Notes: generated by a model not told the origin, from the letters alone. Positions 37,918 through 53,732 are shown, counted from the first letter of the stretch. The stretch is DNA of 64,000 bases from Gavia stellata (GCF_030936135.1 NC_082611.1:11423001-11487000); one strand, 5' to 3'. Numbers and translations: made by a program.

Positions 37918-40900
37918 ATCCTCTTCTTGTCTGTTTGAATGTATTGTAGAATGTAAATCTCTATTATCTCATATTCCTTCGCCTTTCCAGCTGCCTTGCT
38001 TTTCATGACACTTGCTGGATTCAAATTAAGAGTAAGCTTTGTACTGTAGTCTACTAAGATATCAAATCGGATTTGCTTATTCATCTGTGTAGCAGTTATA
38101 TTGTAAAATGTTTTCAACCATTTCAGAGACCCATTAGTAACAACAAAATGTTGGTATGTTTAATACTACAAGGCAGACTGTCTCACAGTTCCTGTTGTTC
38201 TCAGGACAGTATAGGGTCAAGGAGACTCTTGATGTGTTCTTAACAATATTTCCATAGTCTTTAAATGCCTTGCAAGTTTATATAAAGTCTTACTTGGGTT
38301 TTCCTGGTTTTAAAAAAAGAATCTCGTCCTCAAGAAACTTCATGTTCTCTTACAAATTTCTTTTAAGGTGAAGTAACAAAAATCAGGTGTCTCCCTCAAG
38401 GAATTTCCTTTCAGTTTAAAAAAAAAATTATTACAAGAATTACTTTTTGATAGGTTTTTCCCCAGGCCTTGTTAGCTGTACAGAAATCTGAGTAGGTCTG
38501 GTTATCCTTTGAGGATTGTGTTTCATGTCTTAGTTTCCAAACTGCTTACTGCCTGTGATAGACCTTTCAGATTTTGCATTTTGTAACATTTTTGTGGTGA
38601 AGTGTACTGAGAAAATATTCCTGCAAGATACATTTCTTTTATGCAACTTCAGTACATGCTTAACTGGTGAGTATGCTAAATTAATTTGGTTGTGTAGATC
38701 CACCACCTGGGGATAATGAAACCCTGCAGTGTGGGAAGAGAGACAGTAACACTCTGCTGTTCGTTATTTCTCTGTCCATTCCTTCGGAGTTCTGTTGTTG
38801 ATCATAACCCCAATAATAAAAATGCGCAGAAGATCTTTTTGGGTGACTATGCAGTTGCATCCCTTTGTTTTCCATTTGTGCCACTGATATCTTGCTTCTC
38901 ATGGCAGTGGTATTAGGAATTGAATGGGAGAATCTTATGCTGCACTGTACTGTCCTTATGTTTTTCTTAAGCATCTGCATGCAGTCCCCCTCTGCTACAT
39001 AAATTCTTATGGGGAAAATGGCTTTTTTGCATTTTTCTGGAAAGCATCTTTCACATATAGTAGGATATGCCTATAACAGCTAAGTGAGCTCTGCCTCAGT
39101 GTGGGGGTAGGGAGAGAATCATTCCATTCTGATCTTCGCATTACCTGCAGACTTCACATTGACGTTTTTCTCCATTGAAGTGAAAAGGGACCACCTGCAG
39201 CTGTTAATTTGATGACAAGTTTTGACTGCAGCAGACGGGGTGAACAGGATTTGACCTAGGTGCGTATGTGTGAAAGGTGGTATAGGCTAGTGCCTATTCT
39301 TTGGGCAAACTGCTTTGCTGTATGATGAACATTCAGTCACTCTTGATAAGTGTTGCTGCAAGTGACCTAGAACTTTTTTTTTTTGTTTCTGTTCCTTTTA
39401 TTAATCAGCCAGGCAGAAACATTTGCTTTGATCAGTCATCTTTCTATTTTCTTCTTCCTTTACCCCCAGGTACCAGTTTTATCATTTCCCACAGCTCCAC
39501 GCATACAAACACTATAAACAAGTAGTAAAGTGTCTGAGTCATCAGATGTAGTTCCTCGGGGAGTCCTGCAGAAGAGAAGTAGATCCTGATTTTTGTTTCT
39601 GTGCTTATGTTAAGAATCCCTTGACACTGATTTGGTACTCATTTATAAGAAAAAAAATTCATAACCAGATGAAGTTGTTCAGGAAAGTCAGGATATTTGT
39701 AATCTTCTGGTGGGTCTTAATGTGCCTGCTAAACAACAGACACATATATAGCAGTAACTCTTTCCTGTTGGGTTTTAAAGCAAAAGTGGGGAATAACTGC
39801 TGTCATTAACAACTACTAAATTTGCATATTTATTATATTATGCCAGTGAAAAGTAGGACTGTGAATAAACTAATGTTATAACTGACAAGGGATGTTTTCT
39901 GGCTTGTGCCTTATGTAGAATCTCCTTGCTGGGACAATTACTGGTTTGATGCCTTCCCAAATGCTGCATTTTCAAATAGCTTCTTCCGGGGAAGCATCCT
40001 CAAAGAATTCCCTCCAGATTTGATACCTCTTGCCATAACACAAATTATGTTTTTTACCTCCATTTCTACTCAGTGTTCTTTGTATTGAAAAACTTTATCC
40101 AAAATTATACATGGATGAAATATGGAAACATTCAATGATGGGTCCATAAAATGTGTATAGACTATCCTTCTTCCAATCTATTATTTGCGAAGATGACCTT
40201 GCAAACTGTGGTGCGTATGTATTCCAGATGTTGTTAATTATTTCTGTTGTTGAAAGAGAATTATCTAGGAGTGTAAAAGAAAGTCAGCATCAACCCAATA
40301 TAATCTTTAAAAAAGTACTTCCTATGTCCAGAAAGCATGCAGACAATAAAGCACACTGATAGCACACTAGTGCAGCTGAAACCAGGTTTAACATCAGTAT
40401 CATACGGTCATCAGAATCTGGTGTACTGTAAATTATTAAACCTAATCCTGACAGTTGTCCCCTGCAGCTTGTGGTCTTAAGAAAGTGGTAAGAGCCTTTA
40501 AACTGACAGAAGTCCTTGGCTTGTAATAATTTTGTAATGGTACTGGACTTGCATTGCCCATGGCAAGGGCATTGACTTAAAAAGAAATCTAGTGAAATCC
40601 AGGACAGAGAGAAGAGCAAAAAGCAATAAATATAACTGAGATTTTTCTGATGTGAGTTGAAATTTACATGTGGCAAATGGAGCACGAACTGCAATGATAG
40701 ATTTGCTACAGATTTCAAGAATTCCAAGTATTGATATTTATGTTGCTGGGAGAGGCCTACCAAAGGACATAGATGCTTTGGTCACCCATTTGTAATGAAG
40801 TAATTTTCAAAGGCCAGCACTAATGTGACATCTCCCTGTCCAGACTGCTACACACCAGACTGTCATGTTATCCATATCATGTGGAAAAAGTAAAGGCAAC

Positions 40901-43900
40901 TCTTTTCAAGCCTTCTGTTTTGAGAGGAACACCACTCCATTACTATTATCGCAATATTCGTATCACAGTCTAATAGACAACTGTTTCAGAGCTTGCTTAA
41001 CCTATAGTACCATTGTTGTCTTACAAGAAGGGATCAGTTAAATCATTGCCTAATGCTATAGTTGAAAGTTATTGGTACTTAGTAGCACTAGTAGCTCCAA
41101 AACATACATACATACCTGATGTGATCTTCATATTCATCTTCAGGACCATCATCCTAGTCTGAGGCTCTTGAAAACAATGCTATTATTTACAAGAGCCTTC
41201 ATGTATCTGTATGTGTGTGCACTCTCCAGACAGATAAGTTTTTGGTTAGTACTGAATATCACTACATAAATTCCCCAAAGTAAGTTCTCACTTATAACTT
41301 GAAAAAAATATCTAAAGTAATGAAATTGTGAAATATGTGGTGTTCTAATAAAATTCAGGTCTTTTCCCTGTTGTTTACCAGAAGTTTGTTAACTTGGAGA
41401 AATGTAGTATTTACATAAAATTTAAAAATGCTTTTATTATGTGAAATATGCAGCATTTGCTATGACTAATAAATGCTAGAAAACAAATATAGATCTTAAC
41501 AGATAGATACGGGCCTTTGCCAATGCAGAGTGAAATCTATGGAGTACTGTGCAGAGTCTGGCTTGATATTACAAGTGTGTGCAAGCAGGCCCTAAGAAAC
41601 TGTACTAATGAATGTATGGACTATAGCTCTTTGTTTACAATCTGAGGCAAGAATTTAGCTGGGAGAGCGTTAAGGAATATGTTACCTTATAATAGTAAGT
41701 AGCTTATTGATTGTTATAAGAGTTTAATAAGGATAGTGGAAAGAAGACAAGAAGGATATATATTGAAATTACTCTTAAGCTTTGTAGTTCACTCTGTTTG
41801 AATTCCTGGTAGTAAAAAGAGAGCATTGACCTTAGGACCATTGTTAATGAAACAGGGTAAAATGGAAAAGATAGGAAAGAGTGAAATTCAGATCTAAAAG
41901 TAACAATCTCAAATCTATTGGGCCACATATTTTATCTTTAATGGGATGATAGGAAATTAAGGTTTTTGAAATGTAGTACTATGAAATAATGTATTTGTGT
42001 TCTTGCTCAGTAAAAAGACATTTTTATAGACATTTTGGAATTTTATATATGTTAGTACTTGTACATGAAGTTGGTACTGCTGTCAGTGCTATAGCTTTTG
42101 TGTTCTTTAACTCTGTACGTTTGCACAGCAGCTAATTTTTGTTGCTGTAGTACTCCTGTATTAATTATACTTCATTTGAATAAATACCTCAAGCTCACTG
42201 AGTTCTGAGCGCACAGCTTCTAAGAACAGACATAGCACAAGTACTACATTAGAAATAGGCTGAGCTTGACATGGCAAAAGAAACTTAAAATGTGTGGATA
42301 GCACTGCATAATTAATTAGCAATGTATTCCTCTCAGTAAAGATCTCAGGATACCAAGTTTGATTACGCAGAAGAAATCTTAACCAATATTCAGTTGATGC
42401 TTATCTTCCAAGTGAAACCTGTTGGTACTGTAAAAGCATCTTGAAAGCATGTCTGGAGTTATGACTTGAGTAAAACAGCTATGGAGTATTTATCCATCAT
42501 GTTGGATTTCAGAAGTCGGAAGTGGGAGAAGTCCAAAAATACAATTAGTAGTATCTAAAGAGAGTAAGTGTATGATATGCCTTGACAGCAAATCCAGCAG
42601 GTGAGAAATGTTTATTGAACTAGAAAATTATTGAGCATGAGAATATCCTTTCTGCTTCTATTAAATTTGACATGGTGTGCCTGAGTGTTTGCAAGCAACT
42701 TACTTGACATTGCCAAATCCAAACATGTTAAAATGAGTCAGGACCCCAAAATCGTGCTCAACTCAACATTTTAAAGAATGTTCTTGGTGTATTTTTTCTT
42801 TATTTTTTTGGGATATGAGCTAGTGTGCTGCAGACAGATCTTTGTAGGTTATTTTAGGTTATTTTCAGCCAATACAGGGTTTAGAAACTTTAAAAAATAA
42901 AAGCCGACTGAATTACTACAAAGAAAAATGTTGAGGAACCCCCCCCAAAAGCACAGGTCTTGACATGTGTATATTGGTTAGCAATGGCTGGCACTCAACT
43001 AATTGGTTTATTTTTTTCCTTTTATAACCTACACCTTGGTAGCGTACTTAGGCTAACATTGTTTCTTCATCTAGGTTATAGTATTCAAACATTTTCCAAA
43101 AAATTTTGTTTGTTTTGTTTTGCACCTCTGGGAATGAAAATTACCCTGGGAAGAGTGTGTCAGGGAGCAAGGTCTTGGAATGTCAGCTATAAATTGGGTT
43201 GATATTAGGGAGTTTTAGTAGTACCCTACAAGTGGGCAGACACACTGTAGAATAATGCCATTTTCCTGTGGCTGACTTCTCCATGACTCTGTAGTTTATG
43301 TGAAACAAGCAAACAGATAAATAAATAAAAAAAAATCCCAGGGCTCTTTAATTTCTCTTTTTGTATGTGTATGTTTTGTTTCAGGCAAATTTATTAGAGA
43401 AGAAAGCAAGTCAGAATTTCTTAAGGTTTGCTTAAGGTATATACTCAATGGAGTCTGGTTCTAGTTGTAGTGACTTAATAGATATAAATGGCTTTTTGCA
43501 AAAACCTCACCTTGAAAAAAGATTTGGCAGCCAAAATTTTGTATGTCTACAATATTAGGCTTCTAGGAGATGAAATACAAAAACACATCTCTTTTTTTAA
43601 TGCATGGATTCATGCGTTCTAAAAGTTGAAAACCATGGATATATAAAAGCTGTGATCAGTAGATCAGATTGGTATTCTCTTTGAACACATAAGAAAGACA
43701 GGTTTTAAGGATATGAATAAAAATAACTTGCTAACAAGTAGATTCTTACAAAATAACCTTGTCCCCATTTGTTACAAAGGACTTAAAGCTCTGTTTTCAA
43801 GTGGAATGGATGTTTCAGAGTAAAATTCCAGGTTATGCAGATGTTGGGACTTCTGTTGTTTTTGTGACATCTTGTTCCAGTTTTCTAACTTAAGGACCAA

Positions 43901-46900
43901 TAAGCAAATGCCTGCAAAACAACATGGCTGCCCAGAGTGTGAAACCAGTTTAGTGGGCCTTTCAATATCATTGTGTTTTCTTTGAAAATGGAACAGTAAG
44001 TGGAACTGTGATCAGAGGTTGCCAAAATAAGATTTTATTTTTCATAAATATTTTATGCTGGGTGTCAAGGAGAGAAGAGGTTATGTGCTTATCTCGGCTT
44101 AAGTACATACTTTGAGTAGATGGCCGCCAAAGGTCCCTTTCAAAATAAAATTTTCTCTGTTTCGGTGCTTGATGTATCAACAAAGCATGTCTGTATGTAT
44201 GTAACAAATGAAATCATGTTTCTGATACCTTTGCAGACAACAATATGCACAAGTGCAAAGAACCAGCATTTAGTAATATGATAGTAAAATATTAGGGAAT
44301 GTTCTGTTGCCTCCAGAATACTTCTGTAATTGCACATTAATGTATCAGAACTCATTAACATATGAGAACAGTTCATGGAGGTCCAAAGAGGACACACATA
44401 GGCCACACTCCTTGATATAGTTCCCAACAGTTGTGGTAGGTTGTGCTGGCTTTCGTTCATTTGTTAATTTAGCCTTTTCAGGGTCATCCCAGTCCAGTAT
44501 CTGTTTAACCAAGTGTATTACTGACATTCATCTGCTTCATTATCCCCTACTATAGAAACACACAGTCCTGGGCACTTGTGCTCAACCTGCTGATGGGCTT
44601 TGATAGAACTTTCCCTTGGTAGTTGATGTCCCCTAAAACCCCTTGCTTAATGAAGGGCTTGTCACAGAGTATGTGAGTAAAAAGTTTCATTGACATTTAT
44701 CTTGGACAGGAGTCGGCATCTTAGAGCCTGAAAGTCTTAGGATGTGGTTGTGTTTTTTTTGTTTCTAATGGGATTCAGCAAACTGAAAGTGACTGACAAC
44801 CCCTTTACTTACTTGAGACTTGTATGCATATGAATATTTTATTGAATAGCAATGTGAAGGACAGTATAACCAGTCACTATGTGACATAGTTCTCTAGTTG
44901 GTATATTAGTATGAACTTATATCAATGAAATAAGGTTACTTCTTTTTCTCCAACACGTCAATAAATGAAATATTACATGTGCTTAGAGCTCTAATGTGAT
45001 TATGTCTCCACAGGATACCAGGATTTAATGTGTTGCATAGAAAGTTTAACATACAGTATTATGCTCTTGCTTACTGTATTTGCAACCACTGTTGGTGTGA
45101 AAACTTGACCTGACTCTAAAAATAACACACAATTTGTTTGTATTTTACAAAAGAAAAAAAGTGTTCATTGATTGTCATGAAAGAGGTTTCACAGTCAATG
45201 AGGAACATTGTAGAGGCACAGCCACATGATGATCTAGCATATGCAGGTAGAATCTAAAAAATTTATTAGTGTGTCTGAAACAGGTTAATTTGTCCACTTT
45301 AATCTATGTTTCATATAATTGTTACAACAAAGAAAGTAATCCAGTTTGATTTTAGTGTCCAAGAAGCCAAGAGAAATTGTCATTATTTAAAATTAAGAAT
45401 AGTTCAAATCAATGAGATAATATCAAAACAGGGCCTTGCAATATTATTCTAGCCTCATTTTTCCAGAATCCAAAGTAGTAAAAATTCCCAGAAATTCTGT
45501 AATTTAGTTGTGAGCATAAGTAGTGTTTAATCTGGAACTTCAGTTCTAATCCAATTTAGCGTATCCTATTGCATCCCTTAGGCTTAATCTTTTTTCCATC
45601 TTTAGTTCTGGTAGCACTATATACTGACAGTTCTTGTATATACAAAGGAGAAAGCTATTTGGAGGGCAGTGATTAGGTTCATCCTAATGGATGGTTGCCA
45701 AAATTACTTTTCCCTGAGTTGTTCTGCTGTAATTCTCCGTGAACTCAGTGATACTGCAGGTCATTCTCTGTTCAAATGAAAACGACAGTGTCTGAAGATG
45801 GGCATTTGAAAGCAGAAATGTGTAAATATTTTTGAAACATCTAAGTCTCTATGCCAGCATTTGCTTTCAGAAGTGCCACCTTTCATACGCAGATCCATTT
45901 TCTTCTCTCTCCTTGCAATGTAAAAATAACCAATCTTAAAGAATTGCAGATACTATATTGTAGGACTTAAGTAAGCTGTAATCATCAGACAAAATAATCT
46001 GGGGTTAATCACTTTCATTCTTGTTCCTTTGCTCTGTAGCACAACATGGTGGTTATAGTTATTGACCATCTTAAAAGGCATTATTCTGACACTGTAGCTC
46101 TCCTGGTATTTACAGTAGAACATTGAGCCTGCAGTAGCTTTTCAAGCGTGGCTATGTTAGGATATGTAGTTCAATAGCTCAGTTTTTTGTGTTGTATAAC
46201 ACCATCATTGTTTGCCAAGACTTTTTCCCAAAGAGTCCTGCTTTGACTGAAACACTTAAATGCGATGGAATCACAGAAACTAGTAAGGATAGCTGGTGCT
46301 CAGCTGAATTTGAAAACCTGGACAGTTATTCACTGGAACAGAATGAAAAGAAATCATGTGTTTGTTATGGGAATTCTTAAAATAGTTATAAAAATATTTG
46401 GCAAATCTCATTTTTCCTAAGATAGGAAACCATCTTCTTCCATTGGTCCTGCCAAAATCTTCCATTAGGTAACTGATGTAGAGGACATGTATGTTTGTGT
46501 GTTTGAGAAATACTCTGACAGACACAGCACTTGAAAAAATTTTGTGCAGATGTTCTGGACCAGCCAAATTATTCTGCTGTCCTTTCTGAAACCATACATC
46601 CATCCCACTGTCCTCCAGAGGTGCTGCCTTATTTTCTCTCTTGAGCCTTCATCTGGATGGAATTGCAGAGAGACCGAGAGTACATTGGCTATTGGCATGA
46701 AAATAAATGCATCAGGCTACAAATTCTTATCTCCACAATTGTGGTGAAAAATAGGTTTTCTTAAATAGGAACAAAGCTTGTACAATCCCTCTGTATGATC
46801 AAGATGTACTCTGCAACAGAGAAATGTTAGCACGTCCTGTTGCTTTTAAAATCTGTGCCTCGTTTTGACTGTGGGTTTCAGTCTTTTGAATAAATGCTTT

Positions 46901-48094
46901 TGTTCTGCAACTCACTCAATCATCCAGATTTCTTTAGTTGTATTATACCACCTGGAATGGAAAGAAAAGGAGATGTTTACTGAAAATTGCTATCTGCTGG
47001 AGATGAATTATCAGATCTACTTTTCTTGAGACGAATGTTGAAAAGAGCTTCGTAAAGATTTTTACAATTTGTAGCTCATTGACAAGTTTAATCAATACTA
47101 GTGTGGAAGCTTTCAGCTGGGCCTTTCTGCAAAGATCATTCGAAGTGTGATAGCTGATAGAGATGTCTCTGGTCTATGTTGTGCCAGATGGCAATACTGA
47201 AGAGGCTCTCTGTGTCTTAAAGCAGACACTGGTATGTTTAGAAAAATGCATGTGTTTGTTGTGCAAAAAAGCCCTTTTCATACTTATGTACAGTTTCTTC
47301 CTCCATGTGCATACATTTTCAAAAGAAATGTCCATTGGTCTTAGGATAGAGAGTGCTCTGTGTTGTGTGGCAGTGATAGAGGAACAGTAATCAGTCTCAC
47401 ACTTAACAATCCAAGCAGATGATCAACATGCTTTATCAACTGACGTCAGCTGTAGGAGCACTGTTGAAGGGTAGGGACTTCTTTGTCTTTCAGAAGAAGT
47501 ATTGTAAGCCTGTGAACCAAACTGATCATCTGCTCTAGCTTAAGTAGAAGAAAGTACGGTGATCTCTAGTGTATTCAGTATCTCAAAGCAGTATTTTTCT
47601 TTCTTGCTTTCGATTTCCCTTAAACAGTATCATGCAGCAGAAAGTGGAAAACATGCTGCTGAGAGTGAAGTCAAAAGCATATGATGAGTGCAACTCTACA
47701 ATCTGAAGCATGCCTCACTGGGAGTTTCTCTTTGTTAACACACAGTGTAATTTATGTCTAAAGATGAGGGGGAGTTCTAATTATGCATTTACTGAGTATG
47801 ACATGTTATAAGATTATTGACAGCTAACTAGAAACTTTCAAACTTGTTCAGCATTCAAAGACCTGTTGTAATCAAATATAAATTTAAAATATGCACCTTT
47901 GTATCTAACCTTATATAGATTCTGTTTTCAGTGACCTTTAATAAAAAACACACCAGAACTTCAGAGGATTCAAAATGTTGACTAGTTTCCTCTTCCTTTA
48001 GAGCAAGCACAAGAGCTTTTAGAAATTCAACAATTTAATTCACTAACCAGACATATATACATAAATATATAAAAAGGATATTGATACCGTTTAT

Positions 48095-48185
48095 AAAGGA
48101 TATATGGGAAGGATAGAAAGGATATATAGGAAGGGATATAAAAACATATATATCTCCTTTACAAAGGATAAAGTTATTATCCTTT
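48095..48185. repeat. AAAGGATATA-type tandem repeat and hairpin
   Basis: Two units of about 22 bp (48095-48116 and 48117-48139), both beginning AAAGGATATAT and continuing GGAAGG, stand in tandem. A further AAAGGATAA at 48163-48171 forms a perfect 9-bp hairpin with TTATCCTTT at 48177-48185. A related word, AAAAAGGATA, precedes them at 48071. Confidence 0.65.
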
Positions 48186-49780
48186 TATCACTGTTCTGTG
48201 GCTCACATAAGATAGCCTTGCTGTCTTACTCTAGTTCTTGGGTTTGAGGTGGCCATTCCTTATTTTCCCAACTGTCACTAAATAGTACGGTGGGTGAAAA
48301 CTTCAGAAGTATACAAAGACTGAGGAACCAATTTCCCAGACCTAGGCACACTACTTTCAGCTTAGAACTAGAACATTTTTTCTGCTTGAATGGCTTCTGC
48401 TGTTACGAAAAGCTAGCACCTTAGCTGCTTGTCAGCCAAACAAAGTATCTTGGAAGATTTTGGCTAATGGTGGTACCTAGTTACATAACTATGGGCTAAA
48501 GGAAGCAGTCATGGGTTTTGACCGATTCTGGGTGAAAATGCTTGAATGAATTAGTTGACACCGCAAAATTCACATTATGATTATTTGAAGAATGTATTAC
48601 CCTCACTTTGAAGTGAAGTAGTATTACTCTATATGCAAGACACTGCAAATAACTTATTCGGCAATTTGTCCAAAGCATATTATGAAATGTGTTCAATAAA
48701 ATACTCATGTAGCATTTGATTGGCCTTAGTTCAGAGTAGTAATGTCCTAATTTACAAGTAGGGTAAGGAAATAAAATCACTTCCACATATTTTGGTTGAT
48801 GCTGAATATTAGGTATTACATTTTCCCAGTTCCTTTGCTATTTTTACACTGTGCTCAGTGAAATTTAATGTCCAGGAGCAGAGGTTTCTGAATACAACCC
48901 TTCCAAACAGTTTGATACCAGATCAAATAATCAAATTAGGATATTTTGGAGGAGTACTAAGATTTTAATTTCCTCCTCCTTTGATGTCACTTAGAAAGTG
49001 GCTAACAATTCCAGCACGTCAGAATGTTTCTGAAGGCTTTTAGAGTCTTAATTTGAGTGGAACTTGGTTCTACTTTGCAAAGGCTGTAAGACTATTCAAA
49101 CTCATAAGACTTTTTTACTAAAAAGCTCTCTTTGATAAATGGTTATTTTTATCAAGTTCTTCTAAGTGCATTAAAATGCATTAGTCACATGTCTTGTTCA
49201 GTACTCATCACTGAAATATTAGCTACTCAGGGCTGAGGTGATAAAAAGGTGCAATGCACTTGAATAGTCAGTAGTACATTACTCGCTGTCATGGTACCAG
49301 TTTTCAGGGAGAGTTCAGTCAAGGGAAGTTCAGTCTGTGGAAAAAAAATCTACCAGTCTGTCCTTGCTTCTTTCTTCTTTATTAAGCCTCTGAACACGGA
49401 GAGCTGGCTGGACAAGTCCCCTGACTATTTGTGGGCATAGGTGATAATTTAAAATAATTTTATTGAGTCTAAGTTGACACCATCTGTGTCTGAATTCACG
49501 AGAGCCTCCTGGAAACTCAGCTTTTCCTGTTCCCTCTGTAATGCTTCAGTGTCTCATACTGCAAGAAATCATACACACAGTCGGAGGCCCTGTTAAGTTT
49601 CTGCAGTGAAAACGCTGGATGTAATTTAGTTTTCTGGTAGCATTAAAGTAACGAGTCAAAGATGAGCATAAATGTTGAAGAAAAGGTTGTCTGAGTTCCA
49701 CAGCTGAGAAATAAATGGTACTGATGGATGTGCTCTGTATTTGCTAGTTTTTCATTGTGTTGAGGAATGCAGATTTCACC

Positions 49781-49796
49781 TTTTTTTTTTTTTTTT
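49781..49796. repeat. T-tract, 16 bp
   Basis: Uninterrupted run of 16 T in intergenic DNA, followed by CTTTTACC. No retroelement body is recognised. Confidence 0.85.
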
Positions 49797-52700
49797 CTTT
49801 TACCTTGACTGTTCTTGCTAACTGAGAGACTTCACAGTGAAGCCTTTTTTCCCCTTACCTGGCAAACACTGACATGCATTTTTTTAAGAAAAGGAGTGGT
49901 TATGATTTGTTTAGGCGAACTCTTTCCTATGGTCTTGTAATGTATCAGGCTACTCCAGTATTTTTCTACAGAGAAGACAGCTCACATTTAAAGCCACAGA
50001 TGGGCTGACCGGTCAGTGCGGAATAATAAAGATGTAATTGGCATTCATCCATGCAGTCAAAATAATAAGTAAAAAAAGCCTCAAGTTTTGGATTTTTTTT
50101 TTACTAATAGCATTTACAAATATTTCGCTTAAATGTTTAGCGTAATTTCTACAAATACATTCCTTGCTGTACTAATACAGAAACTTCTTGCAATGGAATA
50201 TTTCTACAGCTTTCCATTAGCATTGATATAAAGAGGAAAAAGAGAGAAACATCTGAGAAGAAAGCTATAAACCAGTGTATTGAGACACCCCAGTAATAGG
50301 TATGCGAGATCAAAGTAAATTACAGCAATTCATGTTGCACTTGTTGAATGTATATAAAGAACTTTATAAGAAAATTGCAAGCTTTTCTCTCAGCCCGTAA
50401 GGCTGTAAGTTCAGAAGGGAAGAAATAAACCTTATCATTAATTAGGTATTACATTAAGGATTTGTATACTCAATGACACTTCCAGAACTGTGTTTTTCCT
50501 CACCGGGATACAGTCCTAGATATCTTCTGTAGGTTTCAGGGTAAGATGAGATTTATTTCTCTTAAAATACATTAAATTAAAGATTCATTAAAATTAAAAA
50601 TCAATCATATTTGCCAAATCATTCCCTTTAAATATGTTTATTATTTTGTAATAAGTTAGTCTGTAGTGTGTTAGAAGTACATCATGAATGTGTACTAACA
50701 CTACTACTGCAAGTGAACTATGACCTGTCATTTTTAATATTGTGCTGAAAAATTTTGAGTGCTGCCATGAAGCATCAGTTTGATCTCTGTCTCAGTAACA
50801 GATGTTACTTAAGATGTCATTCATTCAGGGTTAATGGAAGGAATAATTAAATATGCTTTGTGTAGTGGTAGTTGAAATGGTAAGAAGCCACCAGTGAGCT
50901 GTGTGGGAGGAAGTTAGAATTTACACTGTACCTGATAGATGAAGGTTTGCGCTGAATGTGTGCTTGAAGCTCTATTTTTGCTCGTCTTTGAGGCAGAAAG
51001 TGAAGACAGCCAGGATGAGAGAAGTCACCAGTAGTAATGCAAAGAATTATCTCCTCAGAAGAATTGGGGATCTTTCTATTGTAAATAGACAATTTTCCAG
51101 CAAAGAAATACGTGGCTTGAATAATCAATTGTTCTTGCTAAAGGAGCCAACTACTTCCAATATTGGCTAGTAACTTCACTTAAAAAAATGAGGTCGATGT
51201 TTATCCTCCACACTACAGCCGTGGTTAACTGAGATTTGGTTGCACAGCTGGAGTCTGAACCTCTGTCACATCTCTGAGTCTGTCTTGACTATGTTGCCTG
51301 GTTTACAGCCAGCTGCAATTTTCTGCTAAGGCTCTGTCAGGCTATGTCCTAGTTTCAGAACAATAGCTTCACTATGTTTCAGTCCCCAAGGGCAGTATCT
51401 ACACCAGATTTAATTAAAACTGGGAATGCTAATCAGCAGGTCTTCCTGTAACTGTGAGATTTTTAAGACCTTGACTGCAGTCACTGTCCCAAAGTTAAGT
51501 GGCTTTTGCCTTCTAACATTGTGGGAAACATTGAAATAATGCTCCTGGAGTCTGCAGTGCCAGCGTTCCTTACAACTGAAACTTCTGAATAGTGGCAAGT
51601 TCATTCAGGGATAGTATGTTTCTGAATACCTCAGTATAAGAGTTACATAATTGAATTCTGTAACAAATACCCTTCCTACATTTGCAAAACATAAAATATC
51701 AGCAAGACTTCAGACTGATGAATATGTGTAAGAAAGATAAAAAGGACCTTGAATAATTTAATGCCCTTCTTTGCAATAAATTAGATCACATCTATGCATT
51801 ATAGCAGATACCTGTTTCAAGGTCCTGAGACCTTGATTAGGCAGATTGCCCTAACCAGGGCATATCTGTTACCCTTACAGCCTGTGCAACTGGATTTTCT
51901 TCCCAGAGAGTGAATTATAGGACAGGGGGAAGTAGAAGCATACTCAAAAGCTAGGAAGTAGGTAAATGTCCTGAAGCGTAGCAGTTGCAACTAATAGTTG
52001 AAGTCAACAAAGGGAAGAATTATTTACTTTGCTGCTTTAAAGAAGAGGAGAGGAGCGAGGAAGAGGGAATCGAGTGGAAATAGTAAGCAATAAATGTAAA
52101 TGCTTAAATTTGTGTTGCTATAATGTTGTCTAAGAGTACGGAAATGTCATGGGTTATATTTTACTTCTACAGGAAGTTTTCTGTTTATTTTTAATTTCTA
52201 GGAGCCCAGGGGCAAAGCAAAGCAATTAAAATGTTGAAGACTTAAAAATAAACTTCAGAAGCATCAAGTAAAATACCTTTAGCTGATTAGTGGTACAATG
52301 CATCTTTAATGAGAAATAAATTAGGACTGCATTATTTCTTAGGAGGATAAGGAGAGGCATTAGATATCTGCATTGATAATAGAGGGCTTAGACACAATCT
52401 AACACTATGAGCTGCTTTTCTAGAAACAAATAGGAAACTTCTATATGGCCTAATGCACAGATAGGAAAAACAGTGAAAGAAATAAATTTGTAAAAGTCCT
52501 TTCACTAAAAAGCTTATTGCAAGGTGAATTTTAACACAGCCCCATCACTCTTTTGAACTGTTTAGACTCAGCCCTTTGATATGTATCCATGTTTCTCTGT
52601 TTTTGTCAAATCGTTTGTTTGTCTTGAAGTCTGATTTTAATGCAAACTAATTTATATAAAAAGTGCTGGCTGTAAAGTTTAGAATTTGAATGACCCACAT

Positions 52701-53732
52701 ATAAAATACTACCTCCTGTATTTACCCACAGCAAACAAAATTCTATTAAAAACAGGGCTCAGAAATACACTTTACGAAATACTTCATCTCAGTTGCCCTA
52801 TTGTGGCAGTGTACCAAATGAAGGGGATAAGAAGAGTCCTTTGATTGCGAAGATTGGCAGCATTTATGTTTTGAAATCAATTGAATTTTAAATATGCATT
52901 TATTGTCTGGGTTAAATTGCTACACAGTGAAAAGGAATGCTGTTCTCTAAACAGTAATTGGTCTATTTCAGCTCTCAAATTGGGTCACAGTAACAGACAG
53001 CGTTCTCCCTTCTTTCTCTCTTCTCTCTTTCCTCGCTTCCTTGAAAAGGTGATTGAAACTCTAATCATTACTGCGTTGAGGCAGTGTACTCATAAAAATA
53101 ATATTTTTCATGAAGGCTAGATCCTCTTCCTTACCCCTGTTTTTGATGGTATTGTATTGTAAAACACCTTGAAGAATATAGAAATCTGCAGTCTGAACAG
53201 AATATGCTGAAATGCACTGAATGAGTACAGCAATCCCAGTTACTGCTGGAATTTATTTTTGGTAATGAACATTTCACCTTCTGTATGGAACTGTGGTAAA
53301 ATGAAATAAATTAGAATGATTAATCTTACACTATTTTACAGTCATCATATTCCTAAACATGCTTTTTTATTCAAAAAAGGAGGTGGGGGGAGATGAAAAT
53401 ACTGGTCTACAAAGCTCATATGCTACATTACTTCAGTTACATCTCAGATTGCTCTGACAATTAAATAGGTTGGGTAGAGTTATAGAGGGTCATAGCTGTT
53501 ACCTTGTGAGTCAAAGCAGGAATGCTTTGAATCAGCCTGCTTTTTTTACTGAAGTATGTGCACACTTAAAAGGGATCTATGGAGCTGTAAGGAGATACTC
53601 TGCCCTGGTTTGAACACAGTGAACATCACGGCAGTTGGGGAACTTGTCTGTGTGGTATATATAATGTATAATATTAACCAGTATTTATGTCGTTGTTAAC
53701 AGTGAAAATTTCTTGATGTTGAATTGCTGCAG

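Larger units (their letters stand above)
37918..53732. other. No gene recognised; intergenic or orphan-gene intron
   Basis: AT-rich DNA with no recognisable exon of SNX29, CPPED1 or another known gene. A 157-codon - frame (40290-40763) is the longest frame and is not convincing. A purine-rich tandem repeat lies at 48095-48185 and a T-tract at 49781. Confidence 0.5.

Noticed and set aside
40290..40763. 157-codon - strand frame
   Set aside because: Composition is typical of translated AT-rich DNA, with no recognisable domain and no promoter or poly(A) context. One frame of this length is not surprising in 64 kb.
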